64,000 nt of DNA, from contig NZ_SJSK01000005.1 of NCBI RefSeq assembly GCF_004331645.1, positions 372,001 through 436,000 of the forward strand, written 5' to 3'. The position numbers were made by a program, and so were the translations under genes. The DNA is from Pedobacter frigiditerrae (lineage in GTDB: Bacteria; Bacteroidota; Bacteroidia; Sphingobacteriales; Sphingobacteriaceae). Of the stretch, positions 35,946 through 45,025 are shown in pieces. The first letter of the stretch is position 1. Each line of letters starts with the position of its first letter. A model generated the notes under the pieces. That model saw only the letters and a list, made by a program, of their open reading frames with translations. It made no database searches and was not told where the DNA came from.

Positions 35946-36770
35946 TTAAATTGAATATCTATCTTTCAATAAATCTTTCATCCAAAGGTTAATATCCCAT
36001 TGATTGGTAATTGGCAATTTACTAAATGGCATTAGATGTTGGTAGGGAGGCGCACCAAATTCTGGTGTAATCGTAAAGTAAGAATTTTCTTGTTCTCTCT
36101 TAAGTGAGATTAACTTATCCCAAATATTTAAATGCCTAAGCAGTATTGTTTCATTTTCGGGCGACCTGGGATCTATTACTTGAGGACCTTCCTGAAACCC
36201 CACCCTTGCATGTAGATGATCTGTATGCTGAATAGCTAACCCTAATGCCGCTTCTTGATCTTCCAACAGGCTTTCTGCTACGGCAAACCAATGTGAAACA
36301 TCAAGCGTAATTCTTAATCTAGGATCAAGCTCTAAATAAGATTGAGTGATATGTGCCGCAAATGACCATTTGCCCCTATGTGTTTCGTGGATAATTTCAA
36401 CAGCATGGTTTGTACTTATCTTATCTGCAATTGAAAACAGCATGAAATTCTGGTCAATGGAGTAGTAATCTTTTCCAGTTTGAGAATTTATAAAAAGTGG
36501 CTTCAAACTCACTAAACTTAACAATTGTTTCTTGAAGTCTTGTTTGTGTGCTTCAAAATCACTATCGACCGTTTGCCAATGCTGTCCAATTACCTCTAAC
36601 TGATTAACTTCAAGACCATTTAAAATCTCATATTGCTCAGCCTCATCTAAGTCATACGGAAAGCCTATTTCTACACCATCATATCCTGCAGACTTTACCT
36701 TGTCAAAAAAATCTGCCCAAGACAACGATTCGCAGCCCCAACGGGGACAAAAGAATTTTAGTTTCATCAC
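35946..36770 (-). CDS. Sugar phosphate isomerase/epimerase-like TIM-barrel protein
   Basis: 274 residues with no signal; a second ATG is one codon in. The protein belongs to the xylose-isomerase-like (AP endonuclease 2) TIM-barrel superfamily. 'GYDGVEIGFPYDLDEAEQ' opens the barrel; metal-ligand type segments are 'EIIHETHRGKWSF', 'ITLDVSHWFA', 'HTDHLHARVGF' and 'TPEFGAPPY'. Such enzymes epimerise or isomerise keto-sugars and inositols, and relatives act with 3-keto sugars. It follows the PhyH gene by 16 bp and precedes the GH94-like gene by 43 bp. The substrate is unknown. Confidence 0.85.
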   Translation of the reverse strand: MMKLKFFCPRWGCESLSWADFFDKVKSAGYDGVEIGFPYDLDEAEQYEILNGLEVNQLEVIGQHWQTVDSDFEAHKQDFKKQLLSLVSLKPLFINSQTGKDYYSIDQNFMLFSIADKISTNHAVEIIHETHRGKWSFAAHITQSYLELDPRLRITLDVSHWFAVAESLLEDQEAALGLAIQHTDHLHARVGFQEGPQVIDPRSPENETILLRHLNIWDKLISLKREQENSYFTITPEFGAPPYQHLMPFSKLPITNQWDINLWMKDLLKDRYSI

Positions 36771-36786
36771 AATTAAAGATTATCGT

Positions 36787-37617
36787 TTATTTCTTTACGT
36801 GCAAGGTTATTTCTTGCTCTTTCGATAAAAAATCAGCACCATCAATCTTTTTCATGCCACTTTCTAATAAACAGCTATCAGCTACCACATCAATTGGGGT
36901 AATGCAAGATTTATTTTTTTCTCTAAATGGAATGTTGTAACTTAAGTTATATGCAGATATAATTGACCAACGTGACTGCTCAGATGTGTTTGCCGCAGAA
37001 CGATGTAGCAAATTACTATGAAAAAACAAGACATCACCAGGTTTAAGCTCCACGTATACAAGATCACAAACTGCTGATGCGGCATCTACAAATGCTTGAT
37101 CTGCTCCCTGCTGTTCTCCTGCAAAACTATGCTCAAACCTTTGCATTAAATGGCTTCCCTTTAAAACCTGCAAACAACCATTATCTACGGTAGCTTCGGT
37201 TAACGCAACCATTACTGAAATCATGGCTTCAGGATATAAAAAGCCATTTTTGTACCAATAACCATAATCTTGATGCCACTCCCAAGCACCACCAACTTTT
37301 GGTTCCTTTTGCATTACCTTTGAATGAAAATGACAAACCTCACCTTCATCTCCCAAAAGAGTTTTAACAGCATTTACCATCCTTTCAGATCTTGACATTA
37401 GTCCAAAGGAATCATCTCCGGGAGTAAACCATAAGGTTAGCCTAGTTCTATTCCCAGCCATATCGTTAAAATCCATAGAACGATCTACAACCGATTCATC
37501 ACTTGCCAATTTATAAAGCAAGTCGGTCTCTTTCTTTGAAAAACTACTTCTTACAATGAGAAAACCATCTTGTTTATACTTAGCCTCATCTTGTGGGCTT
37601 AATTTAAATTTTTCCAT
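36787..37617 (-). CDS. Phytanoyl-CoA dioxygenase (PhyH) family Fe(II)/2-oxoglutarate oxygenase
   Basis: 276 residues, cytoplasmic. The double-stranded beta-helix iron site is complete: H115-Q-D117 in 'WEWHQDYGYW', the distal H205 in 'FFHSNLLHRSAAN', and R216 for 2-oxoglutarate. PhyH-family enzymes hydroxylate or oxidatively demethylate varied small molecules; they are not classical members of glycan loci. It heads a three-gene operon with a TIM-barrel isomerase and an exported GH94-like protein, and is divergent from AraC regulator 2. A possible -7 box (TATATTTG on the coding strand, 37640-37647) lies just upstream. The substrate is unknown; removal of a methyl or other substituent from a sugar is one idea. 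Confidence 0.9.
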   Translation of the reverse strand: MEKFKLSPQDEAKYKQDGFLIVRSSFSKKETDLLYKLASDESVVDRSMDFNDMAGNRTRLTLWFTPGDDSFGLMSRSERMVNAVKTLLGDEGEVCHFHSKVMQKEPKVGGAWEWHQDYGYWYKNGFLYPEAMISVMVALTEATVDNGCLQVLKGSHLMQRFEHSFAGEQQGADQAFVDAASAVCDLVYVELKPGDVLFFHSNLLHRSAANTSEQSRWSIISAYNLSYNIPFREKNKSCITPIDVVADSCLLESGMKKIDGADFLSKEQEITLHVKK

Positions 37618-37749
37618 GTCAAATTTATATTTCGTTACTCAAATATATCCTGCAAAAAATTAACGGTCTACCACTTTTTTATTTAATACTTAAACTATAT
37701 TGACCATATTTGTATTTATAAAACTAAAAAAGGATAAAGAAACAGTAGT

Positions 37750-38607
37750 ATGAAGCCATTGGTTCAGAAATTACCATTAAGCGACCAAGCATCCTTTGTA
37801 GCAAGAAAATATACTTCGCCATTTTTTGAAACAGCATGGCATCAACATGAAGAATATGAGTTGGTGTTGCAATTGGATGGAAAAGGGATGTGTTTTATAG
37901 GTAATTATATAGGTGAGTTTAATGCTGGAGATATATTTTTCTTAGGATCCAATGTACCCCATGAATTTAAAAAAGATGATGACATTGAAACCTGCAGTGC
38001 TTTGGTAATCCATTTCAAGCCTGACTTTTTAGGAAAGGATTTTTTGGCACTTCCCGAATTTTCTGAAATAAAGATATTGTTAGCTGATGCTGTACTGGGC
38101 ATTAAATTTAAAGGAATAATAAATAAGCAGCTAAATTCACTAATGACTACACTTTCTAGCGCAACAGGTTTTGAAAGAATAACCTTGCTTTGCCAATGTA
38201 TGTTGTTAATGAGCAGGGTAAATGAAAAAGCCACATTATCTACAATTACAGAATCTAATCAATTCTCCAATCATAAAATAAATAATGTTTTTGAGTATAC
38301 CATTTTAAATTTTAGAAATCAGATTAGCCTGAAAACGATTGCTGATATTGCCAATTTAAGTATACCAGCATTTTGCAGGTATTTTAAGAGAAAAACAAAG
38401 AAGACATATATAGAATTTGTAAATGAAATGAAAATAGGTTACGCCTGTCAATCATTGATAGATTCTGAAGAGACAATTTTACAAATAAGTTATGCAAGCG
38501 GATTTAATACCATTGCCAATTTTAATAAGCAGTTTTTAAAAGTTAAAGGCATAAAACCCTCTGTTTACCGTAAAAATTTAAGACCCATAGTATTAGAAGC
38601 TGTTTAA
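37750..38607 (+). CDS. AraC-family transcriptional regulator 2
   Basis: 285 residues with a cupin-like N-terminal domain ('WHQHEEYELVLQLDGKGMCF', about residues 30-50) and a C-terminal AraC HTH pair ('ISLKTIADIANLSIPAFCRY', 'ILQISYASGFNTIANFN'). It is clearly paralogous to the regulator at 32744-33619, with similar order and spacing of motifs. It is divergent from the PhyH operon. Its last codons and stop overlap the left terminal repeat of the 282-bp element at 38593-38874, so the element insertion may have rewritten its C-terminus (…LEAV). A ten-base sequence AACTATATTG is found 57 bp upstream of its start and 51 bp upstream of its paralogue. Confidence 0.93.
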   Translation: MKPLVQKLPLSDQASFVARKYTSPFFETAWHQHEEYELVLQLDGKGMCFIGNYIGEFNAGDIFFLGSNVPHEFKKDDDIETCSALVIHFKPDFLGKDFLALPEFSEIKILLADAVLGIKFKGIINKQLNSLMTTLSSATGFERITLLCQCMLLMSRVNEKATLSTITESNQFSNHKINNVFEYTILNFRNQISLKTIADIANLSIPAFCRYFKRKTKKTYIEFVNEMKIGYACQSLIDSEETILQISYASGFNTIANFNKQFLKVKGIKPSVYRKNLRPIVLEAV

Positions 38608-38874
38608 AAATGACTGCCTATTTATTACCATCAGATTTAGTAATATACCCTTGTTGGCGGGGGCGCCAACAAGAGTCAATGCCAACACTGTCGTCCCCGC
38701 AAACGTGTTAATTTAACCTATGCCAAAGGCATCCCTTCGGGATAAATTTAAACATTACATGTCTGGTTGCTCAACCTGCAGGTAGTTGAATACCCTATAA
38801 TAACCCTTCGAATGTACTCAGGGTGACGACCACTCATTATAAACTTATTTAGTTGAAATTTAAACAGCTTCTAA
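38593..38874. mobile_element. MITE-like element with 16-bp terminal inverted repeats
   Basis: TTAGAAGCTGTTTAAA at 38593-38608 and its exact reverse complement at 38859-38874 bound a 282-bp segment without a gene. Inside are a strong hairpin (CTTGTTGGC, 6-nt loop, GCCAACAAG, 38649-38672), a 'CCTTCGAATGTACTCAGGGTGA' type segment near 38808 that resembles a dispersed repeat common in Bacteroidota genomes, and a GGCATCCCTTCGGGAT segment. This looks like a non-autonomous element derived from an insertion sequence. No convincing target duplication is visible. The hairpin could also end transcription of the AraC gene. Confidence 0.7.
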
Positions 38875-38899
38875 ATGGCTTTAATTAAAAACTTAGCCA

Positions 38900-40345
38900 T
38901 TACCAACTATTTGATAGCAAGTGCGGTCTTTCCTCTGCTATTTTTATGATAAATTCGCCAAAGAGGGTGTTAGCCCAGGCAAACCATTTTCGTGTAAAAC
39001 TATTTGCATTGTCTTTATAAAAAGATTCATGCATAAAACCTGTACCTGCATGGGTTGCTTTTAACATTTTTAGGCTATCTATAATTTCGTCCTCTTTATC
39101 TGACGTCATCCCTCTAATGATGATGCTCATTGGCCAAATATTATCCTTACCTGCATGTGGACCAGAAATTCCTTGTGCAATTTTTCCTTTTGCATAATAT
39201 GGATTGTCTCCGTAAGAGAGTAAAAACTTTCTGGTATTTTGATAAAGTTTTTGATTTACCTTACTAATGGCACCTAGATAAGGCAAAGAAAGCAAACTTG
39301 GCACATTTGCGTCATCTGCTAAATAAGATGATCCATAGCCATCTACTTCATAAGCCAACATTTTTCCAAATTTTTTATGATCTACAATCGCATGATCACT
39401 TAAGGCCTTGTTCACTTCACTAGCTAAACTTGTACATTCATTTGCAAATTCTGTATTGTTAAAAATAACCAAGCTCATTTCTGCCAGTTGCGTTAAAGAT
39501 GCTACTGCAAAAAAATTGGATGGTATTAAATAAGGAAATATTGTGCCATCATCCGAAGGACGAAAAACTGAGCAAATTAAGCCATTAGGTTTAACTAAAT
39601 TCCCGAAACCACCACCAGCCGCCGTATCACTTGTGCGATTAGTTGTGCGCTTAAATTTATATGGGCCATTGTTCTCTTTTCTTTGTTGTTCTTTAAATGT
39701 TTTCACAATTACCTTCATGGCTTCTAACCAACCCTTGTTAAAACATGACAAATCACCGTCAGCTTTCCAATAACCATGTGCCAACCTAATCACATAACAA
39801 AGAGAATCTACCTCCCATTTACGCTCATGAACCCCAGGTTTCATTGTAGTTTCCTCTTTGCGCCATGCTGCTATTTGAGACTCATTTTCATAAAACGCAT
39901 TGGCATAAGGATCTATCATTATACTGTGGGCGTGCCTATTAATTACCCCTGTAACTAATCTTTCTAAAGCCTTATCTTTTTTTATAAATGGCAAGTAAGG
40001 CCAAACCTGAGCCGATGAATCCCTTACCCACATGGCATCTATATCACCCGTAATTACATAAGTATCAGCCTTACCACTTACTTCACTAAATGTTACAGTT
40101 GTGTCTAATGTATTCGGAAAGCAGTTTTCAAACATCCATGACAATTCTGGATCTTTGATTTTTTTCTTGATTTCCAGTATTTTATCTTCAATTGCCTTAC
40201 TCACAAATTTTCTATTTTTAAGGACAGGACGCTGAGAAACAAAAGGTTTATCTTCTTTTAGCATTGCAGCGTATCCTAATGTTGGTGCAATAGCTAACCC
40301 AAAACTTAATATACCTGTATCTTTTAAAAATCGTCTTCTTTTCAT
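38900..40345 (-). CDS. GH125 exo-alpha-1,6-mannosidase
   Basis: 481 residues. The N-terminus has a twin-arginine pattern (KRRRFLKDTG) and a hydrophobic stretch, so Tat export is likely. GH125 (metal-independent alpha-mannosidase) motifs are 'DIDAMWVRDSSAQVWPY', 'ERKWEVDSLCYVIRLA', 'AAGGGFGN', 'GPHAGKDNIWPMSIIIRGM' and 'GTGFMHESF', where E440 would be the catalytic base. Members are inverting exo-alpha-1,6-mannosidases. It is separated from the CE2-type gene by 143 bp and is the last gene of the GH3-led run. It supports a mannose-containing target together with the GH38-like and GH92 genes some 30 kb away. Confidence 0.94.
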   Translation of the reverse strand: MKRRRFLKDTGILSFGLAIAPTLGYAAMLKEDKPFVSQRPVLKNRKFVSKAIEDKILEIKKKIKDPELSWMFENCFPNTLDTTVTFSEVSGKADTYVITGDIDAMWVRDSSAQVWPYLPFIKKDKALERLVTGVINRHAHSIMIDPYANAFYENESQIAAWRKEETTMKPGVHERKWEVDSLCYVIRLAHGYWKADGDLSCFNKGWLEAMKVIVKTFKEQQRKENNGPYKFKRTTNRTSDTAAGGGFGNLVKPNGLICSVFRPSDDGTIFPYLIPSNFFAVASLTQLAEMSLVIFNNTEFANECTSLASEVNKALSDHAIVDHKKFGKMLAYEVDGYGSSYLADDANVPSLLSLPYLGAISKVNQKLYQNTRKFLLSYGDNPYYAKGKIAQGISGPHAGKDNIWPMSIIIRGMTSDKEDEIIDSLKMLKATHAGTGFMHESFYKDNANSFTRKWFAWANTLFGEFIIKIAEERPHLLSNSW

Positions 40346-40488
40346 TTTGTTTTAAAATAGGTTAGCACTTAAAATGAGGCCATACAAATAAATTCTTCGT
40401 TAATAATGATGTTTATGAGCAGATGAGTAAGTGTTTATTTACGTGTTGATAATATGTTCGTTGTTGATCTCACCAACGCATACATGTT

Positions 40489-41637
40489 TTATTTCCAATA
40501 CTTATTTTTTTCGATGAAAGCAATCAAATCATCAGCCATCATTTGCTGCTCCTTAATTTTTGGATGTCCGTTACTGTTTTTATAGGGAAAGAAATGAACC
40601 ACCACTTTCTGATCACTTAAAGATCTTACTGCCTGTTCTACATAGGATGGCCATTTAGATCCTTCTCTAGTAATGTCCATATTACCTAGGCTACAAATGA
40701 TTTGTGCTTTTGGATATTTACTGCGAACAGAGCGTATAAAATCAGCATAAGCTTTAATAATAAAATCTTCTGTTGGTTTAACGGTACCAAACCTGGCCTT
40801 AAATTGCAAGTGCTCTGGCTGGTTAACTATCCAACTGTCATTCTGAAATAGATTAACCACCACAATATCAGGCTGATATTTAGAGAAATTCCATTTACTA
40901 TTTGGGTTTTTTGGATTTAAACGATCAAAAATTTCAGGCATGATCTCCGGAAACCAGCTTACGGTCAAGCCAATCCCACTTTTGGCAATACAATGATATT
41001 GTGCATCAAAGTGCCTCGCCGTTAAGGCACCATAAGTTTTATAGTTGTTAAAAAATTCTGGCTTGCCAGAATCTGCACTATCAACAGGCACATCTACCCC
41101 ATGGCCGCTGGTAATAGAATTTCCATAAAACTCTATTTTACGTTTTGGCTTTTTATCTGCTTCTAAAACCATGGCATTTTTGTCTAATTCAAAGCCAAAT
41201 AAACGCGTGGTTGTAAAATCAGTATTACCTATTTTAAACAGTTCTATTTTATGTTTTTCCTTATTAAGATTGCTTGCCAAATGGTAAACTTTCTTGCCTT
41301 TGTCAAATTTAACCTTTAGTGCATTGTTAACTTGTCCATCGATAATTACATAGTAGTAAGAATTATCCCTTTCATCAGAAATTAGTGCGCTTACGGTTTG
41401 TGTTTTGGAAACATTGATACTAACACTTGAACCATTCCAATAAATCTCTGTACAGGAATCTGTTAAATTTACCCGCCCCATGGTACTAATTTTTTTATTG
41501 TTAAAACCGATAAATTTATTCTGAAGACTTGTTTTAGAAGCATTATCCTGGCTATTAACAATTGTAAAACTTAATAAAGGACAGACAAAAGCTATCCATT
41601 TAACAGTTTTTATAGCACTTGACACCATTTGATACAT
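40489..41637 (-). CDS. SGNH/GDSL carbohydrate esterase, CE2-like
   Basis: 382 residues with an N-terminal signal sequence. A beta-sandwich (about 45-160) precedes an SGNH hydrolase domain, the arrangement of CE2 acetyl esterases. The block I motif is 'EFYGNSITSGHG' with catalytic S174. 'KSGIGLTVSWFPE' gives block II, 'VVVNLFQNDSW' block III (N), and a C-terminal 'NGHPK' supplies a likely His. CE2 enzymes remove acetyl groups from O-6 or other positions of xylose, mannose or glucose residues. The gene lies 12 bp after GH10, so it likely deacetylates the same polysaccharide. The acyl group is inferred. Confidence 0.85.
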   Translation of the reverse strand: MYQMVSSAIKTVKWIAFVCPLLSFTIVNSQDNASKTSLQNKFIGFNNKKISTMGRVNLTDSCTEIYWNGSSVSINVSKTQTVSALISDERDNSYYYVIIDGQVNNALKVKFDKGKKVYHLASNLNKEKHKIELFKIGNTDFTTTRLFGFELDKNAMVLEADKKPKRKIEFYGNSITSGHGVDVPVDSADSGKPEFFNNYKTYGALTARHFDAQYHCIAKSGIGLTVSWFPEIMPEIFDRLNPKNPNSKWNFSKYQPDIVVVNLFQNDSWIVNQPEHLQFKARFGTVKPTEDFIIKAYADFIRSVRSKYPKAQIICSLGNMDITREGSKWPSYVEQAVRSLSDQKVVVHFFPYKNSNGHPKIKEQQMMADDLIAFIEKNKYWK

Positions 41638-41649
41638 ATTTATTAACGG

Positions 41650-43455
41650 TTATAATTCTATTCGAACTGGTTTAGAAGTTTTATTTAATTGATAAGGAAC
41701 TTTAACCGTTTTACTATCTTTTGTAACCGTGATTTCATAAAGCCCAAAATGCCCCCTATCCGAAATTTCACCCTGAGAATTAGTGATTTTATTGATATTT
41801 GTTCGCCATTGTTTCAGGACTAAATCCCTCCATACGCCTGCATTAGGTTTTGGCGTCCAATTTTTGCGGTACATGGCCGCATCGGGCTTCCAGTGAGCAG
41901 GTTCCCAAAAACCCCACATGGTAAAACCTGTAACCAAGTGATGGCTATAACAAGCAATTAAAAAATCCCTTGTATAATCGGCCTGAAGATCCTCATCTGG
42001 TGTGTTTACGTCAAATTCTGTAATTTGAATTGGCAAGCCTAAATCATTAAACTTATCTAAATCAGTAATTACTTGAGCAGGATCACGGGGTTGCCTGCCT
42101 ACATGTCCTTGAATACCAATAGCCTCAACAGGTGCACCGCCCTTTTTTAATTCATCAATTAAGGCCAAAAATTTATCGATGTTCCTTAAACTAGCTACAC
42201 TATTCAACATACTATACTCATTGAGATACAGCATCGCTGCAGGATCTATGCTTTTAGCCTGTTTAAACCACTCAACGGCTTGGCTGCGTGGCATTACTTT
42301 AAAATAGTCGGTTTCATGCATCATTTCGTTAATTACATCCCAGCCATACACCTTTCCTTTTGTAAAACTCACAATTTCCTGAATATGGTTACGAATTGAA
42401 TCGGTAAAACCAAGACCAAAATCCTTTTGCCTACTAAAAAAATCAGGTGTAAATTTCTTACCTGGCCAAACTAGGTTATGCCCTCTTAACCTTAGTTTAT
42501 TTTCTTCAATCCATTTTATGGCAATTTTAGTTTGCTCCCTTTTCTTATTGTCTCTCCACCCAGGCCATTTTAAATTATTATCAATAGTGACAGCATTAAA
42601 AAGCGCTTTAAGGGAATCGAGATATTGTACAGACTGATTATCCTTCTTGTACATATAGCTTACTGTAGCGGCAGTACCAAAAATAAATTCAGGATCTACA
42701 AGACGAGCAGTTACACTAGCGCCTTTTAACGGTATTCCATTAGCATCAATTACTTGTATATTTAGTGGAGCGGTACGAATTTCTTCAATTCTTTTTAAAG
42801 CTTTTTGACGCCATTCTGCATTTGCTTCCCGACCGACATAAGAAAATTTTGTAGTTGGTAATTTTTCCAGGGCAACGTTGTTCTCGAAATTTAAAAGCTG
42901 TATATCAGAAATTTCTACCTTTTGCACTAGCGAACCATGAGATATACAAATAGAACCTGCCCCAACAGGCATATCATTTAATGCCTTAAAAGGGATGTCA
43001 ATTGTTTTCCACTCCGGTCCAACACTTAATTCTATCATGATACTTTTTTCTTGCGGTGGATTTGCTTGTTGCACATAAAAATAGAGCACTGCCTCACCAG
43101 ACTCTTGCTTAGCATAAATCGATCGCACAGACAATCTAGCTAACATTACATCTCCTTTTTTTATCGGTTTACCATTTAACCATGATGATTGAATATTGTA
43201 ATGGCTATTTGTTGGAGAAAAAATTTCTGCCGTAAATACTGGACTACCATTTTCACTCTTCTTTACGCTAAAAACACTTGCCTGTTTATCTTTATTTCCA
43301 TCATTAAACTTATAGTTTATTGCTGCATCTAGCGGGAATGCATCAACTGGTTTAAGTGCGATTAACTCTTTTTGTAACACCTGATTTTTTTGTCCGTGTA
43401 CTTTTGTTAGGGCTGTTATAATAAATAAACCAGCTATAATAAATTTTATTTTCAT
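41650..43455 (-). CDS. GH10 family endo-xylanase-type protein
   Basis: 601 residues with a signal peptide (to about VHGQ). A CBM-like beta-sandwich occupies about 35-195, and a GH10 barrel about 225-550. The acid/base is E377 in 'WDVINEMMHE' and the nucleophile E480 in 'ITEFDVNTPDED'; 'LRGHNLVWPG' gives the usual strand-3 motif. GH10 enzymes are retaining endo-beta-1,4-xylanases, but family members with variant motifs (here NEMMHE instead of NEA) may have other specificity. It is part of the tight GH3-to-CE2 operon, which also encodes a GH2 beta-glucuronidase type enzyme. Confidence 0.92.
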   Translation of the reverse strand: MKIKFIIAGLFIITALTKVHGQKNQVLQKELIALKPVDAFPLDAAINYKFNDGNKDKQASVFSVKKSENGSPVFTAEIFSPTNSHYNIQSSWLNGKPIKKGDVMLARLSVRSIYAKQESGEAVLYFYVQQANPPQEKSIMIELSVGPEWKTIDIPFKALNDMPVGAGSICISHGSLVQKVEISDIQLLNFENNVALEKLPTTKFSYVGREANAEWRQKALKRIEEIRTAPLNIQVIDANGIPLKGASVTARLVDPEFIFGTAATVSYMYKKDNQSVQYLDSLKALFNAVTIDNNLKWPGWRDNKKREQTKIAIKWIEENKLRLRGHNLVWPGKKFTPDFFSRQKDFGLGFTDSIRNHIQEIVSFTKGKVYGWDVINEMMHETDYFKVMPRSQAVEWFKQAKSIDPAAMLYLNEYSMLNSVASLRNIDKFLALIDELKKGGAPVEAIGIQGHVGRQPRDPAQVITDLDKFNDLGLPIQITEFDVNTPDEDLQADYTRDFLIACYSHHLVTGFTMWGFWEPAHWKPDAAMYRKNWTPKPNAGVWRDLVLKQWRTNINKITNSQGEISDRGHFGLYEITVTKDSKTVKVPYQLNKTSKPVRIEL

Positions 43456-43473
43456 GATGATTATTATCTAATT

Positions 43474-44976
43474 TTAGTTGTTTAAGCTGTTGTCTAACAC
43501 TCCTAAAAAGCCTAAAGTATAGGGAGAAATTACCCTAAATCCATTCCGTTGTAAAAGTTCTCCGCCTTTATTAACCTGCGCCGTGCCTTTTAAAAAACCG
43601 TCTGGTGTTAAATACGCCCGTAAACCTTTCCAACTTTTATAAGCGGCTTGTTTACATAAATTAGGCAAAAGATTTTTTGAAGCCCCATAAGCTAAGGCAG
43701 CGGCAATACTTGCAGAGCCTGAGGTGTCTATCCCTGTTTCTGCTTGGTGTAGAAAATTACTCCATAACCCATTTTTTTGTTGGTGAATAATGACAAATTC
43801 TGCCGCCCTTTGCAATTCAGCACGAAGCGGCTGGGCTTCTTCGTTGTTTGGCAGCACCGCTAATGATTTTGCCATGCCCAATAAGTACCAACCTACACCT
43901 CTTGCCCAATTACCATATTCTGGCTTACCCTTTTCTTTGGCGTTTTGATAAATGAAATTAGGTTTTGCCAATAAACTAACCCTGGCCTTTAAGTTTGCTA
44001 TAGCTAAATCTGCTAATTCTGGCTGTTTAAATTTTTGCGCCAAAATTGCCAAGGGATAAGAAATGGTATAACATTCCTCCGTTTTTAATCGTCGGTTATT
44101 TCCTGTTTCGTCTGCTATTACTCCTTCTGCATTTGTATGGGTTTTACAAAAATCAATAGCTTGTTGCAACATGGCATGTTGGGCATTTGTAGCAGCGAGT
44201 ATGGCAAATGGAAGAATACTTTCTACAGTGGTTATCTTTTCAAAAGAGCGCTTATTGTTAAGGTTTTCATAGACCAATGTATCATTAGCAAAATATTTAT
44301 CTAAATGTAGGTTTAAAATTTCTTGTGCGTTGATGTGTTTTTTTGACAAAGAAGAGATACCATCTAAAACGCAGCCCTCCATCCAACCAAAAGTTGATAT
44401 GGAGGCCAAGGACAATAGCCTATTTTTCCATTCATGCAAATTTAAATTTCCATCTGCCAATAATAAATGAGGCAAAAATTCTTTAGGAATGTCGCTCTTA
44501 AGGTTTGCGTGGGTAAAAAACCAAAATGGTTTAGTTCCCCTGATCATTTTCAGGGTAATTCCTTCCTGTATGACCAATGGCAATAAATCAGCAGGCATTA
44601 CCAATTCAAATGGCTGCATGTAATGAGCATACTGAATATCTAGTTGTCCAATTATTTTCTTGGTATTTGCTAGGGAAAGCTCAATTATACACTCTTCCCT
44701 TATGTCTGTTGCACTAGTTAATCTAAAATAGGCACTGCCATTACCTTGCAGTTTATCTTCCCAACTCAGAGATACACTAGATCCATTCGGTTTAATTTCT
44801 GATACCGACCAGTCAAATGGAAATGTATGATTACCATCAAACAACTGAGATGCAGGCTTTACCTGTGCCATCAAGTACATTAATTGTTTATGCATACTTT
44901 TTGCCCATAACTTATCTCCAACCAATAGGGTAGCCAAAGCAACAGACGAGAATTGAAACCACTCTTTTCGATTCAT
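43474..44976 (-). CDS. GH88/GH105-like unsaturated glucuronyl hydrolase family protein
   Basis: 500 residues with a signal-like N-terminus. About 200 N-terminal residues form an unidentified domain with beta-strand-like stretches. The rest is an (alpha/alpha)6 domain of the GH88/GH105 type, seen in 'YGNWARGVGWYLLGMAKSLA', 'NGLWSNFLHQ' and 'GIDTSGSASIAAALAYG'. Where typical GH105 proteins have a D-containing 'DDLFM' helix, this one has 'KTEECYTISYPLA', so an acid may be substituted. The family removes delta-4,5-unsaturated uronic acids left by lyases, which links it to the two beta-helix proteins. It lies between GH2 (49 bp) and GH10 (18 bp). Confidence 0.8.
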   Translation of the reverse strand: MNRKEWFQFSSVALATLLVGDKLWAKSMHKQLMYLMAQVKPASQLFDGNHTFPFDWSVSEIKPNGSSVSLSWEDKLQGNGSAYFRLTSATDIREECIIELSLANTKKIIGQLDIQYAHYMQPFELVMPADLLPLVIQEGITLKMIRGTKPFWFFTHANLKSDIPKEFLPHLLLADGNLNLHEWKNRLLSLASISTFGWMEGCVLDGISSLSKKHINAQEILNLHLDKYFANDTLVYENLNNKRSFEKITTVESILPFAILAATNAQHAMLQQAIDFCKTHTNAEGVIADETGNNRRLKTEECYTISYPLAILAQKFKQPELADLAIANLKARVSLLAKPNFIYQNAKEKGKPEYGNWARGVGWYLLGMAKSLAVLPNNEEAQPLRAELQRAAEFVIIHQQKNGLWSNFLHQAETGIDTSGSASIAAALAYGASKNLLPNLCKQAAYKSWKGLRAYLTPDGFLKGTAQVNKGGELLQRNGFRVISPYTLGFLGVLDNSLNN

Positions 44977-45025
44977 TTTAATTAAAAATCATTGCCCTAA
45001 TGACGTAAAATGATAAACCCCTATT

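Noticed and set aside
37620..37627. TAAATTTG on the minus strand as a -7 box for the PhyH gene
   Set aside because: It ends only a few bases before the ATG, leaving no leader; the TATATTTG at 37640-37647 is the better candidate.
37905..38234. 109-codon minus-strand frame
   Set aside because: Lies opposite the AraC regulator 2 gene and has no protein-like features of its own.
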